Assembly (NCBI GenBank): GCA_022826385.1
Contig: JAJDUZ010000066.1
Span: 1 to 64,000 of the forward strand
DNA: 64,000 nucleotides
Reading direction: 5' to 3'
From: Silicimonas sp.
GTDB taxonomy: Bacteria > Pseudomonadota > Alphaproteobacteria > Rhodobacterales > Rhodobacteraceae
Shown: in pieces, positions 16,287 through 24,469 of the stretch
How the letters are laid out: each line of letters begins with the position of its first letter
Position numbering within the stretch: the first letter of the stretch is position 1
The notes under the pieces: generated by a model
Database searches by the model: none
What the model was told of the DNA's origin: nothing
The model's input: the letters and a program-made list of their open reading frames with translations, nothing else
Made by a program: the position numbers and the translations under genes

Positions 16287-17291
16287 ATGGAATCTGAGAC
16301 GCGACGCATAAGATCCGAGTTGCCAAGCGGCGACCCGACCCTGCTGAATCGGTTGGCATGGTCACGGCGTTATTCGGACAGTGCTGCCAGCATCGACTTC
16401 GCCAAAACCGCACGCGGTACGGCCACACAGGGAAGCGGCCGACGAAGCCGGGTCCAGCATGGGTTGGCGCTGTGCACCCTGGCATGGCATGCGAAGTGGC
16501 GCGGTGATCTTGATGCGGCGATGGGTTATTGCCTGTCGGCCGAGACCTATTTGCCGGAACGCGAAAACACCGAAGCGCGCGCACGGGTCTATGCCATTCT
16601 GGGCAGCGTTCATTTTGCGCGGAACCGCTTCGACCTGGCGAATTGTGCCCTTGATCGCGGTTTCTGGCTTCTACGTGACATGCCCGACGAAGACGTTGTC
16701 GAGGCGATGGTGGATCTGCTTCTGACCCGGGCGATCGTGCAACGCCACACCGGCGAGCGAGCGCGGGCCGGGATCACGCTGTCGCGTGCTCAGGAACTGA
16801 GCAATGCCGAAATGCAGTCTGGCGTCGAATATTGCACGGCCACATGGCTGCTGACCGACGGCGATGCCGAGGCGGCCCGCATTCGCGGGGTCACGGCGCT
16901 GGAGAATGCGCGCGAGCAGAACAATCATCTGTTGATGCCCTATCTGATGGGGCTTCTTGGTGCGTGCGACGTCAAGTTAGGCCGTCTCGACGAAGCCGGG
17001 CTCAACCTGGACGAAGCAATGGCGCTTGCCGAGGCAAGCGGCGATGACCGTGTGACATGTTTCATCCATCGCCATTTTGCCCAACTCGAAACCGAGCGTG
17101 GCGAACTGGGCGCTGCGAAAGGGCATCTCGAAAAGGCGGCACGTCTGGCCAAGGCACTGAACCATGCGTTTGAACGCAAGCGCATCGCGCTTCAACTTGC
17201 CGATCTCTTCGAGCAGCTGAAGGAATATAAGAAAGCTGTTCATCAGCACAAACTCGCGTGGCGTCTGCAGAACGAAACGCGCATGAGTTGA
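16287..17291 (+). CDS. tetratricopeptide-repeat protein between fdhB and fdhC
   Basis: 334 aa, predicted cytoplasmic, built almost wholly of helical TPR-like units: ALCTLAWHAKWRGDLDAAMG, VYAILGSVHFARNRFDLANC, HFAQLETERGELGAAKGHLE and IALQLADLFEQLKEYKKAVH are typical pairs. No DNA-binding, catalytic or signal sequence is evident. Repeat arrays of this kind mediate protein-protein contacts and also form the sensor part of some regulators. The position inside the formate dehydrogenase cluster suggests an assembly or regulatory role. The start is uncertain, since no clear ribosome site precedes ATG 16287, which lies only 27 nt after the terminator stem. Confidence 0.7.
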   Translation: MESETRRIRSELPSGDPTLLNRLAWSRRYSDSAASIDFAKTARGTATQGSGRRSRVQHGLALCTLAWHAKWRGDLDAAMGYCLSAETYLPERENTEARARVYAILGSVHFARNRFDLANCALDRGFWLLRDMPDEDVVEAMVDLLLTRAIVQRHTGERARAGITLSRAQELSNAEMQSGVEYCTATWLLTDGDAEAARIRGVTALENAREQNNHLLMPYLMGLLGACDVKLGRLDEAGLNLDEAMALAEASGDDRVTCFIHRHFAQLETERGELGAAKGHLEKAARLAKALNHAFERKRIALQLADLFEQLKEYKKAVHQHKLAWRLQNETRMS

Positions 17292-17342
17292 CGCCGCTGT
17301 TCCGCGCTTTGGCGCAAAGCGGTCATTGGGGAGGAAACCACG

Positions 17343-18557
17343 ATGTTTCGCTGGATTTGCCTTGTGCTTTGTTTGTGTGTTCTCGCAGTTCCGACGGCAG
17401 CCGTCGCGCAAGAGGCTGAAGCACCGGCTGATCCCCGGGCCGAGACCGGGGGGGCGACAACGCTGGAAGACATCCTGCGCCGGCAACGAGGCGAGGATGT
17501 CGATCTGGAGTTCCGCCGCGAGAGAACCGGCGATCCGGAAGGCGCTGCAGCCACGACCGATCCGCTGGGCACACTTGGCGGCGCGTCTGACCCGGAACTC
17601 TGGCGGGCCCTTCGTTTCGGCGAGGCGGATATCACCAGCCAGGTGCGCGCACCCGGTGCGACGCTTCTGGTGCAAGACAGTGGCATGGCGTGGCTTGAAT
17701 TCCGCGAAGGCCCGTTGCGGGTCTGGGGCGGGTACTTCCTGCTGGGTGTTCTGGGTTTTCTTGCCGTTTTCTTCCTTCTTCGAGGGCGTATCAAAATTGG
17801 CGAGGGCCGCGCGGGGATTACGATCCTGCGATTCAACTTCATCGAACGGTTCTCGCACTGGCTGCTGGCCGGATCGTTCATCCTGCTGGGGATCACGGGG
17901 CTTATCACGTTGTTCGGACGCAAGGGCCTGATCCCGTTCATCGGGCACGAGGCCTATGCAACGATCGCATTGGCCTCCAAATGGGTACACAACAATGTCT
18001 CGTGGGCCTTCATGCTGGCCTTGGTCATGGTGTTCGTCCTGTGGGTGATCCACAACATTCCCAGCCGTCTTGACCTTGTCTGGTTCGCCAAAGGCGGTGG
18101 CATCATCGGCAGCGGCCACCCACCGGCCAAGAAGTTCAACGCGGGTCAGAAGATTATCTTCTGGTCGGTTATCATCCTGGGCGGGTCGATCTCGGCTTCG
18201 GGCCTTGCGCTTCTGTTCCCCTTCGAACTGAACATGTTTGCGGCCACCTTCGACAAGATGCGCGGTCTCGGAATCACTGAACTGCCGCTTTATGGTCCGC
18301 TGCCCGAAACGCTGACGCCGCATGGTGAAATGCAGCACGCACAGATCTGGCATGCGGTGGTGTCCTTCGTTCTGATGGGGATCATCGTTGCCCACATCTA
18401 TATCGGCTCGCTTGGGATGGAGGGCGCTTACGACGCCATGGGCTCGGGCGAGGTCGATCTCAACTGGGCCCGAGAGCATCACAGCCTTTGGGTGGAAGAG
18501 GTCGAGGCCGCCAAGACATCTGCCAATCCGGGCAGCGATGCGACACCGGCTGAGTAG
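17343..18557 (+). CDS. fdhC: formate dehydrogenase cytochrome b (gamma) subunit
   Basis: 404 aa membrane subunit of FDH3. It has a Sec signal (FRWICLVLCLCVLAVPTAAVA), a ~100-residue periplasmic region, an extra membrane helix (GYFLLGVLGFLAVFFLL), then the four-helix cytochrome b core. Candidate haem-ligand histidines are in ERFSHWLLAG, SKWVHNNVSW, QIWHAVVSF and IVAHIYIGSLGMEGA, the last being a family signature. It anchors FdhAB and takes electrons through two b haems towards quinone or a periplasmic carrier. GGGGAGGAAACCACG precedes the ATG. Its end overlaps the WD40-cytochrome c gene by 20 nt, which suggests tight co-expression. Confidence 0.92.
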   Translation: MFRWICLVLCLCVLAVPTAAVAQEAEAPADPRAETGGATTLEDILRRQRGEDVDLEFRRERTGDPEGAAATTDPLGTLGGASDPELWRALRFGEADITSQVRAPGATLLVQDSGMAWLEFREGPLRVWGGYFLLGVLGFLAVFFLLRGRIKIGEGRAGITILRFNFIERFSHWLLAGSFILLGITGLITLFGRKGLIPFIGHEAYATIALASKWVHNNVSWAFMLALVMVFVLWVIHNIPSRLDLVWFAKGGGIIGSGHPPAKKFNAGQKIIFWSVIILGGSISASGLALLFPFELNMFAATFDKMRGLGITELPLYGPLPETLTPHGEMQHAQIWHAVVSFVLMGIIVAHIYIGSLGMEGAYDAMGSGEVDLNWAREHHSLWVEEVEAAKTSANPGSDATPAE

Positions 18558-19848
18558 AACTCTGGCGTCTGCTGCGACGCTGCTTGCCGTATCTTTGCCA
18601 GCGGCAGTCGCGGCGGACTTTCGGCTGCTTGTCGGGCATGGCGGGCCGGTGATGGACGCGGCCGTGTCGGCGGATGGGCGCCACGCCCTGACGGCAAGTT
18701 TCGATAACTCGGTGGGTTACTGGTCGCTGGAAGGCGAGGATGTGCGCTGGCTCGATGGTCACCGCGCGGCCGTGAAGACGGCGATCTTCCTGACCGAAGG
18801 GTTCGCAGCGTCAGGGGGCGATGACTTTACGATCACGCTTTGGAACCTGAAAGACGGGACCGCGCAGGCCCGGCTTGAGGGGCATAAAGGGCAAGTGGCG
18901 GGATTGGCCGTGTCGCCGGATGGGTCGCTGTTGGCCTCGGCGTCATGGGACGGCTCGGTTGGGCTTTGGGCGCTGCCGGATGGGGCGAATGTTGCGATGA
19001 TGACCGGCCATGGCGGTGTCGTGAACGATGTCGGCTTTTCCCAAGATGGAGCGCAGGTCTATACCGCCTCGGCCGATGGGACGATCCGTGTCTGGCGTGT
19101 GGCCGAGGCGTCGGAAACACGGCAACTGGTGCAGCACGGGTTCGGCGTGAACAAGCTGGTCGTGCAGGACGATTGGCTCGCCTATGGCGCGGTCGATGGT
19201 GGCACCCGTATCATCGATATCGAAAGCGGTGACGTCATTGCCGACCTGACGCTGGACCGGCGCCCGATCCTGTCGATGGCCTTGTCGCCAGATGGGTCCG
19301 AACTGGCGGTGGGCGACGGCGAGGGCTTCGTGATGACCGTTTCGACGGACAGTTGGTCGATCACGGGCGACTACAAGGCTGCCGGTAAGGGACCCGTTTG
19401 GGCGTTGGACTATACAAGTGACAGCACAAGCCTGCTGGCGGGGGGCATCGATGATGCCGCTTACATTTGGCCGGCCCACAACGATCTGAGCGCACCGATC
19501 ATGGCCACGGAAGAGCGCGGCTTCCTCCGCGATCCCGACGCCATGTCAAATGGCGAGCGCCAGTTCCGGCGCAAATGCTCGATCTGTCACAGCCTGACCG
19601 ATGACGGCGCCCGCCGCGCGGGGCCGCATTTGGGCGGTTTGTTCGGACGCCCGGCTGGTAGTGTCGACGGTTACATCTATTCGGACACGGTGGCAGGCTT
19701 GCCGTTTGCATGGAGTGATGAGACCATCGACCAGCTTTTCGATCTTGGTCCGGACCACTTCATTCCGGGCTCGAAAATGCCTATGCAACGCATCGTGAAG
19801 CCCGAGGACCGGGCCGACTTGATCGCGTTCCTGAAGGACAACACGTAA
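18538..19848 (+). CDS. periplasmic WD40 beta-propeller fused to a class I cytochrome c
   Basis: 436 aa. A Sec signal (RTLASAATLLAVSLPAAVAA) is followed by about seven WD40-like blades, the first four well kept (LDGHRAAVK..ITLWNL, LEGHKGQVA..VGLWAL, MTGHGGVVN..IRVWRV). From about residue 330 there is a mono-haem cytochrome c domain with the haem site CSICH (Cys347, Cys350, His351) and the distal Met motif GSKMPMQ. The ATG at 18538 lies inside the fdhC end; the earlier track start has no signal peptide. Its overlap with fdhC suggests it takes electrons from, or docks on, the formate dehydrogenase complex; that is inference. Confidence 0.88.
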   Translation: MRHRLSRTLASAATLLAVSLPAAVAADFRLLVGHGGPVMDAAVSADGRHALTASFDNSVGYWSLEGEDVRWLDGHRAAVKTAIFLTEGFAASGGDDFTITLWNLKDGTAQARLEGHKGQVAGLAVSPDGSLLASASWDGSVGLWALPDGANVAMMTGHGGVVNDVGFSQDGAQVYTASADGTIRVWRVAEASETRQLVQHGFGVNKLVVQDDWLAYGAVDGGTRIIDIESGDVIADLTLDRRPILSMALSPDGSELAVGDGEGFVMTVSTDSWSITGDYKAAGKGPVWALDYTSDSTSLLAGGIDDAAYIWPAHNDLSAPIMATEERGFLRDPDAMSNGERQFRRKCSICHSLTDDGARRAGPHLGGLFGRPAGSVDGYIYSDTVAGLPFAWSDETIDQLFDLGPDHFIPGSKMPMQRIVKPEDRADLIAFLKDNT

Positions 19849-19858
19849 GGAGGACACC

Positions 19859-19984
19859 ATGAAAGCGATGCTAAGCGCCTTTGCGGTGATGGGTGTGATC
19901 TCGGTTGTGGCCTATTACGGTCTGCACGCGGCCGGATTTGGAACTGGCGAGCGGCAATCCTCGGCAAGTGTGAGGATCGACTAA
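19859..19984 (+). CDS. 41-residue single-helix membrane protein
   Basis: Too short for the ORF track. ATG 19859 follows a strong AAGGAGG by 6 nt and lies 10 nt after the WD40-cytochrome stop. The product starts MKAMLSAFAVMGVISVVAYY, a single hydrophobic helix, and ends in a polar tail (GERQSSASVRID). The perfect ribosome site and the 1-nt gap to the next small gene support it as real. It may be a small subunit or stabiliser of the cytochrome/FDH complex; no family is recognised. Confidence 0.68.
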   Translation: MKAMLSAFAVMGVISVVAYYGLHAAGFGTGERQSSASVRID

Positions 19985-19985
19985 G

Positions 19986-20171
19986 GTGATCGAGTATCTG
20001 GGCCTTTGGATTCTGGCCGCGATGACACTGAACATGTGGGCGTTGCTTTCGGTTCTGGCGGCGAAGACCGGCTGGACCCGAAAGCTTGGCTGGGCCGTTC
20101 CGTTGGTTTGCCTGCCGGGTCTTGGCTTTCTGGCGTGGTACCTGTTGGGACCAAGGCGGGAACACGCTTGA
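19986..20171 (+). CDS. 61-residue PLDc_N-like membrane protein
   Basis: Starts at GTG 19986, one base after the previous stop. The sequence has two hydrophobic helices (IEYLGLWILAAMTLNMWALL and PLVCLPGLGFLAWYLLGPR) joined by a basic loop (KTGWTRKLGW). The ending WYLLGPRRE matches the short phospholipase D N-terminal (PLDc_N) family, which has no catalytic activity of its own. It is probably the last gene of the formate dehydrogenase operon; no gene follows for 144 nt. Confidence 0.72.
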   Translation: MIEYLGLWILAAMTLNMWALLSVLAAKTGWTRKLGWAVPLVCLPGLGFLAWYLLGPRREHA

Positions 20172-20315
20172 TCTTGCGCAGGCAAATGCAATGGCAGTCT
20201 GCCGAGCGCTTTGTCAAATTCGTCACCTCCCACGGCACTTTTTCCAAAAACCTTGCGATCTCCTTCTTTCCTCCCAAGTGTTGGGGTAGAACCCGCCGAA
20301 ACACTCAGGTGACAC

Positions 20316-20996
20316 ATGAAAATCGGCATCCTGCAATGCGGCCACTTTCCAACGGCTGACGGATTTCCCGAACAGACCTATGGCGATCTCTACCCCGCGC
20401 TTCTGGCTGGGCGCGGGCTGATGTTTCAAACGTGGTCCGTCGTCGATATGGAGTTCCCGGACAGCCCGAACGACGCTGACGGTTGGTTGATCAGCGGCTC
20501 GAAATACGGCGCATATGAAGATGTGCCCTTCATTCCACCGCTGGAAGCGTTTGTCCGTCAGGCCTATGCCGCGGACATTCCGGTTGTCGGCATCTGTTTC
20601 GGCCACCAGATCGTTGCGCAGGCGCTGGGGGGCAAGGTCGAGAAATTTGAAGGGGGTTGGGCGCTGGGGCGTCAGACCTATTCGCTTGAGGGCGACGAGG
20701 TCGCGCTGAACGCGTGGCACCAAGACCAGGTGGTCGAGCCGCCTGCAGACGCCATCACCATCGGCTCAAACGCGTTCTGCAAGCACGCGGCGTTGACCTA
20801 TAAGGGTCGGGCCTTCTCGGTTCAGGCGCATCCCGAGTTCGAACATTCCCATGTCGAGCTTCTTTTGCAGGTGCGACGCGCTGGCCTCAGCCCCGCTCAG
20901 GAACAAGATGTGCGCCGGAACCTTGGGCAGCCGCTTGCGAATGACGCGCTGGCCGAGCGGATCACGGCCTTTTTCAAGGAACCCGCCCATGTCTGA
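20316..20996 (+). CDS. class I glutamine amidotransferase (gamma-glutamyl hydrolase role likely)
   Basis: 226 aa stand-alone class I glutamine amidotransferase with nucleophile elbow GICFGHQIVAQALGG and catalytic His/Glu in QAHPEFEHSHVE. The overall pattern (MKIGILQCGHFP start, DGWLISGSKYGAYED) is of the GMP-synthase-like GATase group. Because it overlaps a glutamine synthetase-like gene by 8 nt and an FAD oxidase follows, I infer it removes glutamate from a gamma-glutamyl intermediate, the PuuD-type step in polyamine use. It is not the same subfamily as E. coli PuuD by eye. Confidence 0.82.
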   Translation: MKIGILQCGHFPTADGFPEQTYGDLYPALLAGRGLMFQTWSVVDMEFPDSPNDADGWLISGSKYGAYEDVPFIPPLEAFVRQAYAADIPVVGICFGHQIVAQALGGKVEKFEGGWALGRQTYSLEGDEVALNAWHQDQVVEPPADAITIGSNAFCKHAALTYKGRAFSVQAHPEFEHSHVELLLQVRRAGLSPAQEQDVRRNLGQPLANDALAERITAFFKEPAHV

Positions 20997-22347
20997 TTGG
21001 TTGTCCGAAGCCCCCGAGGCCGCGCGCGCCTATCTGGAAGGGCACAAACTGGACGAGATCGAATGCCTGATCTCGGATCTGTCGGGCATTGCACGCGGCA
21101 AAGCGATGCCCGCATCGAAATTCGCCAAACAGACGCAATTCTATCTGCCCAACTCGATCTATTACCAGACAATCACTGGCGGCTGGTCAGATGACGCGGC
21201 GATCGACGGTTTCACCGAACCGGACATGGTTCTTAAGCCCGACTATTCCACGACCAGTGCCGCGCCCTGGACCGCGGACTGGACCATGCAGGTGATCCAC
21301 GACGCCTATGCCAAGGATGGCACGCCAGTGCCCTATGCCCCGCGCAACGTTCTGAAACGGGTGGTCTCGCTTTACGAAGCGAAGGGCTGGAAGCCGGTCG
21401 TCGCGCCCGAGATGGAGTTCTATCTTGTCGCCCGTAACGTCGACCCGGCGCAGGAAATTCGCGCCATGACCGGACGGTCGGGTCGCCCTGCCGCCGCGCG
21501 TCAGGCCTATTCGGTGTCTGCCGTCGACGAGTTCGGCCCGGTGATCGACGACATCTATGATTTTGCCGAAGCGCAGGGGTTTGAGATCGACGGCATCACG
21601 CAGGAAGGCGGCGCTGGTCAGTTGGAAATCAACCTGCGTCACGGGGATCCGGTGAAACTGGCGGACGAGATCTTCTATTTCAAACGGCTGATCCGCGAGG
21701 CAGCGCTGCGCCACGACTGTTTTGCCACCTTCATGGCGAAACCGATCGAAGGTGAGCCGGGCTCGTCAATGCATGTCCACCATTCTGTCCTTTCGACCGA
21801 AACCGGCCAGAACATCTTCACGGGCGACGGGGATGCTGAAACGCCCGCGTTCATGCACTTCATAGGTGGCTTGCAGCACTATATGCCTGCCGCCACCATC
21901 CTGTTTGCGCCCTACGTCAATTCCTTCCGCCGATACGTCAAGGATCACGCAGCCCCCATCAACACTGAATGGGGGCGCGACAACCGCACGACCGCCATTC
22001 GCGTGCCGGTGGCCGACCCGCAAGCGCGCCGGGCCGAGAACCGGATCGCCGGTATGGACTGCAACCCGTATCTGGGCATCGCCGCGTCGCTGGCTTGCGG
22101 GTATCTGGGCATGGTCGAGAAGATCGAGCCCCGGCCCGAGTTCAACGGCGACGCCTATGATGCCGAGGAGGAACTGCCGCGCGGCATCTTCGCGGCTCTT
22201 GATGAATTCGCTGCGTCTGCCTCGCTCCGCGAGGTCTTGGGCGAAGACTTCTGCACGGTTTACGGCGGTGTGAAGGCTTCGGAATATGACGAGTTCCTGC
22301 AGGTCATTTCCCCGTGGGAACGCGAACACCTGCTGCTCAGCGTCTGA
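20989..22347 (+). CDS. glutamine synthetase-family ligase (gamma-glutamylpolyamine synthetase-like)
   Basis: 452 aa, length of PuuA/GlnA-III-type enzymes. Family motifs are MEFYLVARN, the metal-site EGGAGQLEINLRHGDP, SSMHVHHSV, and the phosphate-binding NRTTAIRVP with AENRIAGMDCNPY. These enzymes join glutamate to the amine of putrescine, ethanolamine or similar instead of ammonia. ATG 20989 overlaps the amidotransferase stop by 8 nt; the track start at 20851 is an extension. The FAD oxidase starts 1 nt after its stop, so the three make one transcript. Confidence 0.88.
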   Translation: MSDWLSEAPEAARAYLEGHKLDEIECLISDLSGIARGKAMPASKFAKQTQFYLPNSIYYQTITGGWSDDAAIDGFTEPDMVLKPDYSTTSAAPWTADWTMQVIHDAYAKDGTPVPYAPRNVLKRVVSLYEAKGWKPVVAPEMEFYLVARNVDPAQEIRAMTGRSGRPAAARQAYSVSAVDEFGPVIDDIYDFAEAQGFEIDGITQEGGAGQLEINLRHGDPVKLADEIFYFKRLIREAALRHDCFATFMAKPIEGEPGSSMHVHHSVLSTETGQNIFTGDGDAETPAFMHFIGGLQHYMPAATILFAPYVNSFRRYVKDHAAPINTEWGRDNRTTAIRVPVADPQARRAENRIAGMDCNPYLGIAASLACGYLGMVEKIEPRPEFNGDAYDAEEELPRGIFAALDEFAASASLREVLGEDFCTVYGGVKASEYDEFLQVISPWEREHLLLSV

Positions 22348-22348
22348 C

Positions 22349-23644
22349 ATGGTCTCGCCACTCTATCGCAACGATGCACCGGGCACGTATCCGCCCAGCT
22401 ATTACGCGGCCAGCGCTGATCTGCCGCCGGAACGGCCGGCGCTGACACAGGATGTCCGGGCCGACGTTGCGGTGATCGGGGCAGGTTATACCGGGCTTTC
22501 GACCGCTCTGCATTTGGCCCGGAAGGGTTTCGATGTCGTCGTGATCGATGCGCATCGCGTGGGGTTCGGCGCCTCGGGGCGCAATGGCGGGCAGGTTGGT
22601 ACGGGCTGGAACTGGGATCAGCGCGATCTTGAAAAAAGCTTTGGTCGCGAGGACGCCCGCAAGCTTTGGGACCTCACGATGGAGGCCAAGACCCTGACCC
22701 GCGAGTTGGTGGCGACCCATGCGCCCGAGGCGGCGTTCAAGCCCGGCGTGCTCGAGGGGCACTGGACCAAAGCGGGTGCGGCAGAGGCCAAGGAATACGG
22801 GACGTGGTTGCAGGACAATTACGACTATCCGTCCGAGTACCACGACCGCGACGCGTTTCAGGCTGTCTGTTGCAGCCCGGTCTACGAAGGCGGGCTTCTG
22901 TTTGAAGACGCAGGCCACCTCCACCCGCTTCGCTATGTCCTTGGGCTGGCGCGTGCAGCCGAAGCCGCAGGGGCGCGCCTTTTCGAACGGACGGAAGCGT
23001 TGTCCATCACCGACAATTCAGTCACCACGCCGAAAGGCAAAATCACGGCAACCCATATCGTCGTCGCGGGCAATGGCTACCTTTCGGACATTGCCGATGA
23101 CGTGGCGGCTCGGGTCATGCCGATCAACAGCTTCATCGCCGCAACCGAACCTCTGGGCGATCTCGCGGAACAGGTTCTTGCACGCGATGTCGCCGTCGCC
23201 GACGACAAGTTCGTCGTGAACTATTTCCGTCTCAGCGAGGACAAACGCCTGTTGTTCGGCGGGCGTGAAAGCTATGGCATCGGCTTCCCGACAGACATCA
23301 ACACGGCGCTGCGGAAACGCATGCTGCATCTCTTCCCGCAACTGGCCAACACCCGGATCGACTACAGCTGGGGTGGGACGTTGGGCATCACGCTGACACG
23401 CCTGCCGATGATCCGGCGGATCGGTCCAACGACGCTGGCGGCTGGCGGCTTTTCGGGGCAGGGCGTTGCGATCACCGGGCTCGTCGGCAAGATCATGGCC
23501 GAGGCCATCGCCGGGCAGGAAGAACGGTTCGATCTGCTGGGGAAACTCCCGGTATCGCGGTTCCCGGGCGGCAAACATGCCCGGGCACCACTTCTGACGC
23601 TGGCGATGACGTGGTATGCCCTTCGCGACCGTCTGGGCATCTGA
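22349..23644 (+). CDS. FAD-dependent gamma-glutamylpolyamine oxidase-like (DAO family)
   Basis: 431 aa flavoprotein of the DAO/PuuB family. The dinucleotide fold is VAVIGAGYTGLSTALHLARKG followed by GFGASGRNGGQVGTGW, typical of PuuB-like enzymes. The C-terminal FAD end is GFSGQGVAITGLVGKIMAEAI. It is expected to oxidise the free amine of a gamma-glutamylated amine to an aldehyde with release of ammonia. It begins 1 nt after the synthetase stop. An aldehyde dehydrogenase (PuuC) is not in the window, so the pathway would be completed elsewhere. Confidence 0.88.
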   Translation: MVSPLYRNDAPGTYPPSYYAASADLPPERPALTQDVRADVAVIGAGYTGLSTALHLARKGFDVVVIDAHRVGFGASGRNGGQVGTGWNWDQRDLEKSFGREDARKLWDLTMEAKTLTRELVATHAPEAAFKPGVLEGHWTKAGAAEAKEYGTWLQDNYDYPSEYHDRDAFQAVCCSPVYEGGLLFEDAGHLHPLRYVLGLARAAEAAGARLFERTEALSITDNSVTTPKGKITATHIVVAGNGYLSDIADDVAARVMPINSFIAATEPLGDLAEQVLARDVAVADDKFVVNYFRLSEDKRLLFGGRESYGIGFPTDINTALRKRMLHLFPQLANTRIDYSWGGTLGITLTRLPMIRRIGPTTLAAGGFSGQGVAITGLVGKIMAEAIAGQEERFDLLGKLPVSRFPGGKHARAPLLTLAMTWYALRDRLGI

Positions 23645-23734
23645 GGCAATTGGAGCAGAGTAAACCGCCGTTAAGGTTAACGCGCGACCCTGTTCTTCAT
23701 CTCTTCAAAAATACGCAATGGTGCGGCGCTGCAA

Positions 23735-24466
23735 TCAGCTGAACAGCCGATAATAGAGCCAATCCGGCAAAAACTGGCTCAACCGGAACAGAGCCCCGAA
23801 ATGGCGCGGGAAGTTCCGGGCAAAGTCATCGCCCTGCATGTGATCGACGAACAGTTTTGCGGCTTCGTCGGGTTCCATGATGAACGGCATCGAAAAGCTG
23901 TTCTTGTCGGTCAGCCGGGTCTTGATGAAACCGGGATTGATCAATTGTACATCAACGCCACTGGTCCGAAGATCGGCGTAAAGCGTCTCGGCCATCGACA
24001 TGATGCCGGCTTTTGAAGCGCCATACCCATTGGCCCCCGGCAACCCGCGGAAGCCCGAAAGCGATCCGGTCAGGACAATGTGACCTGCATCACGCTCGAC
24101 CATCGGCGGCAGAACATGACCCAGCACCCGCGCGCATCCGGTTAGGTTGATGTCCAGCATGGTCGCGACCTGTTCGCCATCGAACTCGCTGGCCTTCAGC
24201 GGCCAATAGACCCCGGCCAGAAAGACCATCCCGTCAATCTGCCCGACTGCCTCCGCTGCGGCTGCAACGCTGGCGCTATCGGCCACGTCGATCGGCACCA
24301 CACTGGCCTTGCCCGGCACTTCATCTGCAAGGGATTGCAGCGCGTCGGCATCCCGCGCGCTAAGGATCAATTCGGCACCTGTCTTTGACAGTTCATGTGC
24401 CACGGCCCGTCCAAGACCCTGGCTCGCACCAACAAGCCAATACCGTTTACTGGGCCAGTCACGCAT
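23735..24466 (-). CDS. short-chain dehydrogenase, last gene of RpoE-linked operon
   Basis: 243 aa SDR enzyme with the NAD(P) motif VGASQGLGRAV and catalytic YGASKAG; INPGFIKT follows as in classical SDRs. The C-terminus is hydrophobic/aromatic (LSQFLPDWLYYRLFS), which may sit at the membrane. It lies 3 nt after DUF3833 at the end of the leftward five-gene operon. The same order (FAD oxidoreductase, DUF1365, MFS, DUF3833, SDR) flanks rpoE-chrR in Rhodobacter sphaeroides, where the operon belongs to the singlet-oxygen response. The substrate is probably a lipid-derived carbonyl, but this is inferred. Confidence 0.85.
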   Translation of the reverse strand: MRDWPSKRYWLVGASQGLGRAVAHELSKTGAELILSARDADALQSLADEVPGKASVVPIDVADSASVAAAAEAVGQIDGMVFLAGVYWPLKASEFDGEQVATMLDINLTGCARVLGHVLPPMVERDAGHIVLTGSLSGFRGLPGANGYGASKAGIMSMAETLYADLRTSGVDVQLINPGFIKTRLTDKNSFSMPFIMEPDEAAKLFVDHMQGDDFARNFPRHFGALFRLSQFLPDWLYYRLFS

Positions 24467-24469
24467 GGA

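Noticed and set aside
23665-23690. GTTAAGGTTAACG as a CtrA-type site
   Set aside because: The two TTAA half-sites are not spaced by the seven bases required, and the gap lies between convergent gene ends.
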